64,000 nucleotides of DNA, taken from Lachnospiraceae bacterium. Lineage in GTDB: Bacteria; Bacillota; Clostridia; Lachnospirales; Lachnospiraceae. The notes under the pieces were generated by a model that searched no databases, had not been told where the DNA came from, and saw only the letters and a list, made by a program, of their open reading frames with translations. Each line of letters starts with the position of its first letter. The stretch's first letter is position 1. The DNA is taken from assembly GCA_022793375.1 (NCBI GenBank), contig JAAWCS010000049.1, positions 57,688 to 121,687 of the forward strand, read 5' to 3'. Of the stretch, positions 39,947 through 49,643 are shown piece after piece. A program made the translations under genes and the position numbers.

Positions 39947-41452
39947 TTATACCACCCGTCCCACAATACTCTGCAGCACCAGCACATTCGCCAGGCAGTA
40001 GCCGCCCGCCAGAATCCGCTCCACCGGCGCTTCCAAGGTCACACTTCGACTGCGCAGCGCCAAGAGCCCTAACGGCAAAATCGGCAGGAAATACCGTCCC
40101 TGCACGCCCTCCACGACCGGCGACCCGAGCGGCGTCCACGACATCAGCATGATAAACAGCGTCGCCGCCACCGTGCAGAAGCACAGCCCCAGGCTGACCA
40201 CCCTGTGTGGCAGCGGCATGACGGCCGTTGCCGCCAGGCCTTCCGCCCGACCGACCGCACCGCCTACGGACGCCTGCCCCTTTTTGACTTCCCCCTCCGC
40301 CGACACCGTCTCCTTTCGCACCGGCAGCGCCGCCAGCGCCGTCCACAGCAGCAAAAACAAAATCAGAGTGGGATCAATCTCATGCTCCAGCCATCCCAGA
40401 GAGCCGCCTACCATCGAATTCAGATAGCTCGGCATCTTTCGGATCAGCGTATTCCCCACTACCTTGCAAGCTGCCAGCGGATCGGCCAACACCGCCGAAA
40501 AGCTGTATCCCGCCACACCGCCGGCCCAGCTCACGGGATCCTCCGTCCCCTGGAAGTAGACCAGAATTTTATCGAGATTCACGGCCAACACCGCCGCCGC
40601 CGCGCAGGCCGCCACCAAAAGAGCCGCCTGCCGGTATCTCTTTCCCGAGCCAAACTTTTCCCGCGGAATCAAAAAACACAGTCCGGCCAGCGGAATATAT
40701 ACCATTTTGCAGGGCGCCAGCGCGGCCAGCAGCACCGCCAGTACCAAAAGCTCCCGTTTGCCCACTTGGGGGCTCTCATACGCCAGATGAAGCGCATACG
40801 CCGTAAACAGCATCCCCAGCCCGATCGCAAACGCGTCGTAGGAAAGCGACGACACCAGTTCCAGCGTCATTGGAAGCATCGCCGTCCCAAAAAATACCAT
40901 CTTTCCAAACGGTGCAAAGCGCACCGCCTGATACGCGCAAAACGCAAAAAACAGCAGATTGCACAGCCTCCCCAAATATATGGTCAGCACCTGTCCCAGC
41001 GACAGCAGGCGGCCCAGCGTAATTCCCAGCGCCTGCGGCAGATATGCGTGAAACGCCACCTCCATCGGCACATGACCATAGCCAACTCTCCCTTGGCTGT
41101 GATCCAGCGCCAGGAAATCCCCATAGACTTCTTCATAGGATTCCGCGCTCAGTTCCGGCCACAGCTGCCTGGCGTCTCCCTCTCGCATCCACACCTGTCC
41201 CTCATCATTGTATACGGCCTGCCCCATTATCTGGCTGGACAGACGGTACGCCGAGGCAAAATGCGCATACTCATCCGGCGCCGTAAACGGAATAAACACC
41301 AGCGAATACAAAATCCCCCAAAACAACAGACAGGGCAGAAACAGCCGCCCCGGCCCAGCCGCCCGTTCTTTATAAAGATACACAAAGAAGCCCGCCAAAA
41401 AGGCAAGCATGGCAAACAGAAATATTGTAGACAGATTCTGCCACAGCTGCAT
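39947..41452 (-). CDS. DUF2142-like polytopic membrane protein
   Basis: FTAPDEYAHFASAYRLSSQIMG...TAMLPMTLELVSSLSYDAFAIGL. Confidence 0.75.
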   Translation of the reverse strand: MQLWQNLSTIFLFAMLAFLAGFFVYLYKERAAGPGRLFLPCLLFWGILYSLVFIPFTAPDEYAHFASAYRLSSQIMGQAVYNDEGQVWMREGDARQLWPELSAESYEEVYGDFLALDHSQGRVGYGHVPMEVAFHAYLPQALGITLGRLLSLGQVLTIYLGRLCNLLFFAFCAYQAVRFAPFGKMVFFGTAMLPMTLELVSSLSYDAFAIGLGMLFTAYALHLAYESPQVGKRELLVLAVLLAALAPCKMVYIPLAGLCFLIPREKFGSGKRYRQAALLVAACAAAAVLAVNLDKILVYFQGTEDPVSWAGGVAGYSFSAVLADPLAACKVVGNTLIRKMPSYLNSMVGGSLGWLEHEIDPTLILFLLLWTALAALPVRKETVSAEGEVKKGQASVGGAVGRAEGLAATAVMPLPHRVVSLGLCFCTVAATLFIMLMSWTPLGSPVVEGVQGRYFLPILPLGLLALRSRSVTLEAPVERILAGGYCLANVLVLQSIVGRVV

Positions 41453-41466
41453 AAAAAATTTCCCTC

Positions 41467-42264
41467 TCAGTCATACGCCGAACACGACTTTCGGTACGCT
41501 TTCATAATCACTCGCGCCAGCCAGTCCGGCCAAAAATGCCGGAACATCTCCCAATCCTCCCGCTCCTTCTTATGATTCATAATAAATTTCTTGCTGGTCG
41601 CCTCCGCATGCACCCGGAAAAATCCCTGCGGCTTTCTCTCATAGACAAACCGCCCCGGCCGGCAAGAAAGCTTCCAGTACATCTCCCAGTCAAGCGCGTA
41701 TTTCAGACGCGAACGAAACGGGGTAGGCCCCACAATGTTTTTATTATACGTCGTCATCGGACAGGAGATGGCGTTTCCCAGGCACAGGCAGCTCTTTTTG
41801 AGCCAAGACCGGTCCGCCAGTCCGGTCAAAGATACCGGCAGGCATAAAAGCCGCTTTACCAGGCTGCTGCGCTCCCGCGGCGCCCGGTCTGTTCCTTTGA
41901 TTGTCACATAGCTGCAAAAAAAGATCGACATATCGGCATATTGTCCCGCTTTTTCGAGAAGCACCCGCGTATAATCCCGTCCATACACATCGTCCTGGTG
42001 GGCAATCGTCACAAACTGCGTATTCGCCGTATCGTAGGCAAAGTTCCAATCCGTCTGAATGTCGCTCCCGCCCTCCCGCACATAAAGCGGCAGTCCGTAC
42101 TTCCCAGCCAGCCCCTGAATATGCGCATTCGGCGTAGACGTGCACACGATTATATTGCTCGGAATCCTCTGCGCCAGCAGCGACCGCAGGCATTCCTCCA
42201 GATAGGGGGATTCCCGGTACGCGCAAACCGCAAACGTATGGTTCGTATTATAGTTCTTTCTCAT
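41467..42264 (-). CDS. Glycosyltransferase family 2
   Basis: FAVCAYRESPYLEECLRSLLAQ...FVTIAHQDDVY. Confidence 0.8.
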   Translation of the reverse strand: MRKNYNTNHTFAVCAYRESPYLEECLRSLLAQRIPSNIIVCTSTPNAHIQGLAGKYGLPLYVREGGSDIQTDWNFAYDTANTQFVTIAHQDDVYGRDYTRVLLEKAGQYADMSIFFCSYVTIKGTDRAPRERSSLVKRLLCLPVSLTGLADRSWLKKSCLCLGNAISCPMTTYNKNIVGPTPFRSRLKYALDWEMYWKLSCRPGRFVYERKPQGFFRVHAEATSKKFIMNHKKEREDWEMFRHFWPDWLARVIMKAYRKSCSAYD

Positions 42265-43540
42265 GATGCCAATACCTCTGATTCATTGTGATCGCCCGCA
42301 CCAGCCCGCGCGGCAGCCTGCGATAATTTTTTCCCAGCAAATACCCCAAATACTTGCAGCCCGACTGCCAAAAGAGCTTTGGAAGCAGATACGCATGGCC
42401 GCTTTTACACAAATAAGCCGCCGTCTTCTTCACCATGCGGATTCCCTCGCCTTCGGAAGCGACCCCCGCAAACACCTCCGGGTGATCGGCCTGCGATACC
42501 GCCAGGTCAAAATTGCGCCGTACCTGCTGCCAGCCGCTGTAATTGTGCGAATGCACCACCCGCGCCTTTGCCGCGTAGGCCACCCCGTAGCCGGCCTTGA
42601 TGAGCCCTGCCGCAAAAATCATATCCTCGTTAAAAATCGTCCGCCGGCAAAATCCGCCCAGCCTGTCATATATGTCTCTCCGATACGCCGCGCAGACATT
42701 TGAGCAGAAAAACGTCTTGATTCCCAGCCGAGACAGATCGGCCGCCGTCTTGACCGCGCTCTCCTGCGGATAATTAAAGCTCCGTGTAAACCATTCAATC
42801 GGACCGCCGTCTTTTGCCGGCAGCTGTCTGGCATAAGCGACCGCCACGACCGTATCCTTTCCGGCCGCCGTTTTTTCGACGCTTCCGGTGAGGTTCTCGG
42901 ATGGCCGGCTCCCGATCGGTTTTTCAGCCGGCCGGCTCCCGGTACGCCCCTTATCGTTCTCTGCCGTTTCTTCTCCCCATCCCAGAGCCCGCACTAAGTT
43001 CTCCACCAGATGCGCATCCGCCGGCACCGCATCCTGCGTCATAAACAAAAGCACCTCGGCCGTACTCTCGGCCGCCCCCCGATGTCTCGTCCCGCCATGG
43101 TCAAATGCCTCCGGTGAAATCCGCGTAAACCGCAAAGTCGGCGCAGCTGCCCCTGCGCATCCCAATTCCTCCCAAAAGCGCGTATACCGCTCGCAAATCT
43201 TGCCAAACTCGTCCTCCCCGGCCGTTACCAGCAGATGGACGCCCGTCGGCGTCAGGCTCTGTTTTCGCATCTTCTCTAACAGTGCCGCCAGCTCCACTCC
43301 CGGCTTATATACCGGTATCAGAACTTCCACGGCCGGCCGCTCGTTCTCTTTGTTCTGCTCCCGCCGGTTCTGTCCCTCTCCGTTCTTCCCCCGCTGGTTC
43401 TGTTCTTGCCTGCTCTGCTCCTGCCGGTTCTGTCCCTCTCCATTCTGCCCCTGTCGGTTCTGCTCCCGCCCGGCCTGTTCATCCCTGGTCCCGGTCTTTG
43501 TCTCAATCGCTGTCTTATTTCCCATCGCACGTCTCCTCAT
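42248..43540 (-). CDS. Glycosyltransferase family 2 (rhamnosyltransferase-like) with low-complexity insertions
   Basis: VEVLIPVYKPGVELAALLEKMRKQ, DHGGTRHRGAAESTAEVLLFMTQDAVPAD; preceded by a QNR/GEGQNR repeat tract. Start may be 43540 or 43525. Confidence 0.8.
   Translation of the reverse strand: MRRRAMGNKTAIETKTGTRDEQAGREQNRQGQNGEGQNRQEQSRQEQNQRGKNGEGQNRREQNKENERPAVEVLIPVYKPGVELAALLEKMRKQSLTPTGVHLLVTAGEDEFGKICERYTRFWEELGCAGAAAPTLRFTRISPEAFDHGGTRHRGAAESTAEVLLFMTQDAVPADAHLVENLVRALGWGEETAENDKGRTGSRPAEKPIGSRPSENLTGSVEKTAAGKDTVVAVAYARQLPAKDGGPIEWFTRSFNYPQESAVKTAADLSRLGIKTFFCSNVCAAYRRDIYDRLGGFCRRTIFNEDMIFAAGLIKAGYGVAYAAKARVVHSHNYSGWQQVRRNFDLAVSQADHPEVFAGVASEGEGIRMVKKTAAYLCKSGHAYLLPKLFWQSGCKYLGYLLGKNYRRLPRGLVRAITMNQRYWHHEKEL
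42890..42950 (-). repeat. Short internal repeat coding GSRPAEKPIGSRPSENLTGS
   Basis: Two copies of GSRP[A/S]E[K/N][P/L] read from the ORF. Confidence 0.5.
43340..43490 (-). repeat. Imperfect tandem repeat coding the QN/R/G/E-rich N-terminus
   Basis: ccggttctgtccctctcc[g/a]ttct occurs twice; peptide EQNRQGQNGEGQNRQEQSRQEQNQRGKNGEGQNRREQNKENE. Confidence 0.7.
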
Positions 43541-44853
43541 TGCGTTTCTGTGTCGTCTGCCGTCTCTTCTGCCTTATCTCCCTCTGTGTTTCGATAACAC
43601 AGGATCACCGCTCCCGCAAACAGCGCCGTCTGCAGCGCCATCAGTCCGCAGTATGACCCGGCCGCGCCAAAGAGTCCCCACCGGCGCACGGCCGCCGTAC
43701 TCACCGCAAATGTCGCCGCTGTCACGATCCCGTACAGCGAAAGGATCACCCGCTGCCGCCGCATTACCGTCAGCGCATAATACAAGATCAGGCTGGCGGC
43801 GTTAAACCCACCGCCCAAAATCAAAATCTCCAGCTCCCGCAGATATCCCCGCAAATCATACCCGTACACCACCGACAATACGGGGATTCCTAACAGCGCT
43901 CCGCCCGCCAGGCAGGCCGCCGTAATCCCCAGCGCCACTCCCATAAGCCGAACCGTCAGACGCGCAAACGCCTGACGCCTGCCCTCGGCAAAGTGCCCCG
44001 CCAGCGTCGTCAGAATCGGTTTAAACACAAACCCGCAGGCCAAATAAATCACCGAAGTCGGCATAAACAGGCACGCATAAATATAGCGGATGTCCTCCGA
44101 CGCCGCGTCCGCTCCCTGGTAGACCGCATCCACCGCATACGCCGAAGCATTAAAAATATACAGACACAGGATCGAACCTACAAACAAAAGCACCGTACTG
44201 CGCGCCAGCCTTACCAAACGCTCCCGGTCAAAGCAAACCCGCGGCCGCACAAAGGCCCCGATCAGCGCTGCGTCAAATAACAGCACCCCCAGCGCCGCCG
44301 CCAGCACCATCGCGCACGCCGACAGTACCACATTCCCTGTCGCCGCCACAACCGCCCCGTAGGCTCCGACCGACAAAAGCGTGCGGAAAGCCACCGATTT
44401 TCCGGCCAGATCCATGCGCCCGTTTTTCTGGAATTCTCCCTCAAACACATCCGCCGCCCCGTCCATCAGCTTATACAAGCACAAAAGGGCAAACAGCGCA
44501 AAGCGCACGCCGTCCTCCCCCTTCAGCCACGGAAACAGCACGCCGCTTGCCGCCATCGCCCCGCAAGTCAAAATCCGGAAGCTGTAATACTCCTGAAAGC
44601 AGTACTCTCCCGCCACATCCGTTACCTGGAACGGACGAATCTCAAAATAGCCGATCGTCAGCAAAATCTGCCCTGTTTTGAGCGCGATATTAAAATCCGC
44701 GCCCGCGCCGGTACCGGCCGCCCCCCTGGTTATACGCACCAGGACGATCGTCGCCAGGGCGTACAGGGCGCTGCCGATCATATTCCACAAAAAATTATCC
44801 CTGGTATGGTCCGTTTTCGTTCCCAGAACCAGCCGTCTCCATCGTCCTGCCAT
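43537..44853 (-). CDS. Polysaccharide flippase-like (Wzx/MATE-like) membrane protein
   Basis: 438 aa polytopic; NFLWNMIGSALYALATIVLVRITRG N-terminus typical of Wzx-like proteins. Confidence 0.65.
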   Translation of the reverse strand: MAGRWRRLVLGTKTDHTRDNFLWNMIGSALYALATIVLVRITRGAAGTGAGADFNIALKTGQILLTIGYFEIRPFQVTDVAGEYCFQEYYSFRILTCGAMAASGVLFPWLKGEDGVRFALFALLCLYKLMDGAADVFEGEFQKNGRMDLAGKSVAFRTLLSVGAYGAVVAATGNVVLSACAMVLAAALGVLLFDAALIGAFVRPRVCFDRERLVRLARSTVLLFVGSILCLYIFNASAYAVDAVYQGADAASEDIRYIYACLFMPTSVIYLACGFVFKPILTTLAGHFAEGRRQAFARLTVRLMGVALGITAACLAGGALLGIPVLSVVYGYDLRGYLRELEILILGGGFNAASLILYYALTVMRRQRVILSLYGIVTAATFAVSTAAVRRWGLFGAAGSYCGLMALQTALFAGAVILCYRNTEGDKAEETADDTETQ

Positions 44854-44865
44854 ATACCCGAAACC

Positions 44866-45999
44866 TTACTTATGCCGTATATTCAGTATCCCGATAAAAA
44901 ATCCCCCGAAAATCATCTGCACCCCCACGGCCATTGCCGTCAAAGCAGGGATTGTCAGCCGCATAATTCTCTGCGGGTCAAGCGCCCCGAACGACGTCCG
45001 GCTCCAAACGACCAGCGCAAATACCGTCGCCACGATCCCCAATAGCAGCAGCACCGCTCCCGCCAGGATCACCCGGTCCTCGGTAAACTTGTCCGTATGT
45101 TCCGTGTTCACCGGAATAAATCCCGAATTCTTTGCATACGTTTTCGTAAACAGCGCAAACTCGATCGTGCTCACCCCGATGATCGTAAACGCCGAGCCAT
45201 ACAGCATCGTATGGATATCCAGCGTGATCCCGCCGATCGCCACCGGCCCGAACATCAGCCCGATCAGCAGCAAAAGCCCCAGCGCCACAAACACCACGCC
45301 CGGATACAAAAACAGCCAGTTCGGGCTGTGCATCAGCAAAAACTTCAGATGACGCCATCCGTCGCGAAAGCTGCGCAGATGCGGCGCATGCGAACGCCCG
45401 TCCTTTTTCAGCGTCGTCGGCACCTCCGCAATCTTCAGCTTATACAAGGTCGCTTTGACCACCATCTCGCTGGCGTACTCCATGCCTGTCGTCTGCAGGC
45501 CCAGCTTCCCGATCGACTCCCGGTTATACCCTCTGAGCCCACAGTGGAAATCACCGATCTTGCTCGGATAAAACAGCCGCCCGATAAACGACAATACCGG
45601 ATTGCCAAGATAACGATGCAGCGGCGGCATCGCCCCCGGCTCGATCCCCCCCTTAAAACGGTTGCCCATCACCAGGTCATACCCCTCCCGCAGCTTCTCG
45701 ACAAACGGGTCCAAATGCAGGAAATCGTAGCTGTCATCGGCATCCCCCATAATCACATAGGTTCCCTTCGCCGCCTGGCAGCCGCCAATCAGCGCTGCCC
45801 CATAGCCGCGCTCCGCCACATCCACGACCCGCGCCCCGCAGCGTCTGGCAATCTCCTGCGAGCCGTCGGTACTCCCGTTGTCCGCGATCAGGATTTCCCC
45901 TTCCACGCCGCTTGTCTCCAGGTAGGTCTTGGCCTTCCTGATACAGGTTTCCAAGGTCTCCGCTTCGTTTAAACATGGCATCAATATCGTCAGTTCCAT
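44866..45999 (-). CDS. GT2 DPMS-like glycosyltransferase with C-terminal TM helices
   Basis: LTILMPCLNEAETLETCIRKA, ADNGSTDGS, VIMGDADDSYDF. Confidence 0.85.
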   Translation of the reverse strand: MELTILMPCLNEAETLETCIRKAKTYLETSGVEGEILIADNGSTDGSQEIARRCGARVVDVAERGYGAALIGGCQAAKGTYVIMGDADDSYDFLHLDPFVEKLREGYDLVMGNRFKGGIEPGAMPPLHRYLGNPVLSFIGRLFYPSKIGDFHCGLRGYNRESIGKLGLQTTGMEYASEMVVKATLYKLKIAEVPTTLKKDGRSHAPHLRSFRDGWRHLKFLLMHSPNWLFLYPGVVFVALGLLLLIGLMFGPVAIGGITLDIHTMLYGSAFTIIGVSTIEFALFTKTYAKNSGFIPVNTEHTDKFTEDRVILAGAVLLLLGIVATVFALVVWSRTSFGALDPQRIMRLTIPALTAMAVGVQMIFGGFFIGILNIRHK

Positions 46000-46143
46000 T
46001 CCACAGCATCCTCTCTACATAGTAACCTGCGCGCCCCGCTATAAAGCGCACCGGCAAAGCCTGCCCAAAACGCATCGTATACAGGCCGGCTTGCGCAAAG
46101 TGAAACTAAATCCACCCCGGCTCCCGGCCGTGCCCAAGCGCTT

Positions 46144-47952
46144 TCACAGCAGTTCTTCCAGTGCCCGCACCACCACGTCGTTCTCCTCGTCCGTCTTTAC
46201 CGACAGCCGGATATAATTGCCGCCCCGCAGTCCCTCCTTCGTTGAAAGGTCCTTAATCAGAATATTATAGCGGTTTAATAAAATATCCGCCAGCCGCCTT
46301 GTGGAATACCCGCACTCCACCCGGCACATCACATAATTGGCCTGCGACGGAAAAACTTTCAGCGCCGAAATCCGCTTAAGCTTCGCCACATAGCGCCGGC
46401 GCACCTCTTTAAAGCGCGCCATCGCCTCCTCATAATCATCTTTGTACTTCTCGATGATCTGCATATAGTATTCTGCAAACGAATTGATATTCCAGATCGC
46501 CAAATCCTTCTTCATCCCTGCAATCAGCGTCTCGTCCGCCGTCGCCAGCACGCCAAGCCTGAGCCCCGGCACACCAAACGATTTTGAAATACTCTTGAGC
46601 ACAATCAGGTTTGGATGCGCCGCCAGCGTTTCCTGCACCAGAAGCGTCTGCGGCGGTCCGTCCGCAAAATCCACGAACGACTCATCCACGATCACCCGGC
46701 GTCCGCGCGTCCGCGCCCACTCCTCCAGGCGCAGGATATCTTCCCGCTCGATAAAATGGCCCGACGGATTGTCCGGATTTACCAGCACAATCGCTTCCAC
46801 CTCGCGCTTTTCATAGTAGGCCATGATATCGTCCACCGTGTACGAAAAATCCTCCTGAATGACCCAGAACGGCTCCAGCTGTTCTTCGCTCTTGCGGTGA
46901 GGGTACTCCTCAAACGTCGGGTAAATGAGACCGATTTTCCCTGAAAAATTCTCCATCAGCGACTTAATCAGCTCCGCCGTGCCGTTGCCCACGCAGATCT
47001 GCTCCGGCTTCAGCTCATAGTATTTTGCCGCCAGCAGGCTGTTGACTCCCATTCCCGACGGATACTCGCGGATCAGCGTTTCAAAATTCCCCCGCATCTC
47101 GTCCATGAACCGTTGGTTCGGAAAAAACGGGTTCACAAGGTAGCAGAAATCATACATTCCTTCGTATCGCCAGTACCCGCCAAACCGCCGCAGGTAGCGT
47201 CCAAGCTTCTCGTCTCCCTCGGCAAAAATGCTCTCCGCAATGTCCAGATCCTGGAGGTCGTTGATTTCATACCACCGTTCGTCGGTCAGCACCTCTGCCC
47301 GGATCAAAGCCCTCTTCTGCCGCGACACTACCTTCAGGACGGACTCATACTGCGGCTCCCTCCCCCATACCTTCACATACGCTTCTAAAAAAGGCAGATA
47401 CGTATCCTCGATATACGCCCGCTCCATGCGGTACATGCTTACTGTCTTATAGTAGCGATCCTTATCCTCAAAGCGAAAATCCTCCGCATCGATAAACGTC
47501 CGCACATAGCCGTCCTTTGAAAGCGTCACCAAAGACCCGTCCATCCACGGCTTCGGCTTCGACACAAACATCAGGCAGGGCGCGTCGGACGCCATCATGC
47601 GGTCAGCTATTTTTTTCTCAAAAATAATATCCGACTCAATGACCAGCGAATCCTCCTCCTGCAGGTATTCCCTGGCCAGAAACAGCGAATACAAATTGTT
47701 GGTCGCCGCATATTCTTCGTTGCGCACAAAAACGACCGGCGTAGAAATCCCCAGCCCTTCCACATGGCGGATCAGCCCCCCGGCCTGGTAGCCGGCCACC
47801 ACGACAATCCGCGACAGCCCTTCCGTGTCCAAAATCCGCAGCGTGCGCTCTATCAGCGTCTGCCCGCCGACCTCCACCATGCATTTTGTCTTGTCCTTTG
47901 TATGTTCCTTTAAACGCCGGCCCATCCCGGCGGCCAAAATAATCGCCTGCAT
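46144..47952 (-). CDS. Bifunctional fusion: LicC/PntC-like cytidylyltransferase + HisC/CobD-like fold-type I PLP enzyme
   Basis: N-term AIILAAGMGRRLKEHTKDKTKCMVEVGG, NNLYSLFLA, WYEINDLQDL; C-term VGNGTAELIKSL, VNPDNPSG, VDESFVDF, LKSISKSFGVPGLRLG (candidate Schiff-base Lys). Confidence 0.82.
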   Translation of the reverse strand: MQAIILAAGMGRRLKEHTKDKTKCMVEVGGQTLIERTLRILDTEGLSRIVVVAGYQAGGLIRHVEGLGISTPVVFVRNEEYAATNNLYSLFLAREYLQEEDSLVIESDIIFEKKIADRMMASDAPCLMFVSKPKPWMDGSLVTLSKDGYVRTFIDAEDFRFEDKDRYYKTVSMYRMERAYIEDTYLPFLEAYVKVWGREPQYESVLKVVSRQKRALIRAEVLTDERWYEINDLQDLDIAESIFAEGDEKLGRYLRRFGGYWRYEGMYDFCYLVNPFFPNQRFMDEMRGNFETLIREYPSGMGVNSLLAAKYYELKPEQICVGNGTAELIKSLMENFSGKIGLIYPTFEEYPHRKSEEQLEPFWVIQEDFSYTVDDIMAYYEKREVEAIVLVNPDNPSGHFIEREDILRLEEWARTRGRRVIVDESFVDFADGPPQTLLVQETLAAHPNLIVLKSISKSFGVPGLRLGVLATADETLIAGMKKDLAIWNINSFAEYYMQIIEKYKDDYEEAMARFKEVRRRYVAKLKRISALKVFPSQANYVMCRVECGYSTRRLADILLNRYNILIKDLSTKEGLRGGNYIRLSVKTDEENDVVVRALEELL

Positions 47953-48100
47953 CCAGTCACTCCTGCCTCATTCGTCATTCCCCCCAGAGTCGCCGCGCCG
48001 CCGCGGCCGGCAAGCCTGCCCGGCCCGCGCCCCTGGGCTTTGTTTTGCATTCTTACGGCGCCCTATTCCGCCTTCCCGCAACGCTCCCTGAATCGCCATC

Positions 48101-48973
48101 CTACTCTACATTCTCGTAGCGCTCCCCGTCCCCGAAATCGAGGATATACGGGAAATGCGTCTTGCGCTTCTCCACCGGCGGCAGCTGCATATACGTATCA
48201 CCATAGAAATTGTGCAGCATCCCGTACATATCCTTGGGGAAATTGAGCTGAATCCCCTCAAACTCCCACTTCTGTGTCGGGAACGTCCGGTCCTTGTACA
48301 GCGTGTTCCAATGCGGATTCGTATCGCAGGGATAGCCGAACCGCTTTGTCTCACGCTTATTGTACTTTGTACAGGCATGCTTGCAGCGCCGGTACAGCCA
48401 GCGCTTGGACACATGGAAAAAGCACAGCAGATGGTGCACGACGCTGCAGGCCGCCCAGATCACCTTCGCCTTGGTCCCGCTCTGATACAAAAACGGCGCC
48501 TTGATGCTGCGCAGGATCAACAGTTTGCTCCAGAACCAGGCCGTCCATACCTGCCTTTGGTACGCCCACTTGCCGTCCGCCAGATTGTCATAGGCATAGA
48601 CGTCCAGGAAAATCCCCAGCGGCGAATCCACGTCCATAAACATTTTCTCCACAAAACGGGTACCCCGGATGCACAGCCGCGTGCTCGTGAGCGGGAAATT
48701 CTCGTCGCGTTCCGGGTTCAGCACATAATACTTGTCCCCCATCTGCTTTTCCACCAGACGGATAAACACCTCAAAATCCTCCCGCGGCAGAGCCACGTCA
48801 ATGTCGTCGTCCCAGGGGATAAATCCCTTGTGACGCACCGCCCCGATGCCGGTGCCGGCAAACGCAAAATACCGCAGCCCGTTCTCGTCGCAGATTTTCA
48901 TAAAGTCCGAGAGAATCTCCAGCTCAAACTTCTGTATCTTTTTCAGTTCCGCTTCCTGGTAAAATTTTGCCAT
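48101..48973 (-). CDS. LicD family phosphotransferase
   Basis: LRYFAFAGTGIGAVRHKGFIPWDDDIDVALPREDFE (LicD WDDDID motif). Confidence 0.9.
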   Translation of the reverse strand: MAKFYQEAELKKIQKFELEILSDFMKICDENGLRYFAFAGTGIGAVRHKGFIPWDDDIDVALPREDFEVFIRLVEKQMGDKYYVLNPERDENFPLTSTRLCIRGTRFVEKMFMDVDSPLGIFLDVYAYDNLADGKWAYQRQVWTAWFWSKLLILRSIKAPFLYQSGTKAKVIWAACSVVHHLLCFFHVSKRWLYRRCKHACTKYNKRETKRFGYPCDTNPHWNTLYKDRTFPTQKWEFEGIQLNFPKDMYGMLHNFYGDTYMQLPPVEKRKTHFPYILDFGDGERYENVE

Positions 48974-48986
48974 AAATTCCTCCGAT

Positions 48987-49643
48987 TTATACCGTTTCCC
49001 GGTAACCGCCCTTCACCCAGGCTACCGCCCGCTCATAATCCGCCATCGTATCGATCTCCCGCGTGCGGATTAACTCCATCGGCAGCGGCAGAAGCGGCGC
49101 CATCATGTCGCACACATGGCGGTCGCCCGGCGTCAAGCGGCTGCGCCGCACCTGGGCCAGGCCCGTCCACTCATACTCTCCCTCCTGCCGTGAAAAGCCC
49201 ACTCCGTACACCTGTCCGTCCTGCGTAAGCGTTTTCATCCGCATCGGGTCCTCGGTGCCGAGGACCGAGCCGCAGACGCACTCGCGGTCGCTGCCCAGCA
49301 CCCGCGCCAGATCGTCCGGATGTACCAGCAGGTCCCCGTCCAGCGATACCACCGTTTCCCGGGCATGCCGGATCGCCAGCGAAAAACTGCCGCCGGTCCC
49401 CGTGTTGCGGTAATTATGGTTTAACACAAACAGAAGATCCGGCCGGTACGCGCCGGCCACCTCCATCACCTTTTCCATCTGGTAGCCGACCACGATCCGG
49501 ACATCGTCAAACGCCCGCAAAAGCTCCAGCTGCCGTATGATCAGCGGTTTACCGTCGATGTCAAGCAGCGCCTTCGTCGAACCGATCCCCAGGCGCGTCC
49601 CCATCCCGGCACAGCTTATAACAATTGTCTTAGAAACTGGCAT
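48987..49643 (-). CDS. Nucleotidyltransferase (LicC-like)
   Basis: VISCAGMGTRLGIGSTKALLDIDGKPLIIRQLELL; VVSLDGDLLVHPDD. Overlaps the upstream HAD gene by 28 nt. Confidence 0.82.
   Translation of the reverse strand: MPVSKTIVISCAGMGTRLGIGSTKALLDIDGKPLIIRQLELLRAFDDVRIVVGYQMEKVMEVAGAYRPDLLFVLNHNYRNTGTGGSFSLAIRHARETVVSLDGDLLVHPDDLARVLGSDRECVCGSVLGTEDPMRMKTLTQDGQVYGVGFSRQEGEYEWTGLAQVRRSRLTPGDRHVCDMMAPLLPLPMELIRTREIDTMADYERAVAWVKGGYRETV

Noticed and set aside
40205-41575. 456 aa plus-strand ORF
   Set aside because: Fully antisense to the DUF2142 gene 39947..41452; basic, compositionally odd protein (QRR/HRQ-rich) typical of a shadow ORF in GC-rich coding DNA.
48155-49228. 357 aa plus-strand ORF
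   Set aside because: Antisense to licD and the nucleotidyltransferase, both with strong motifs.
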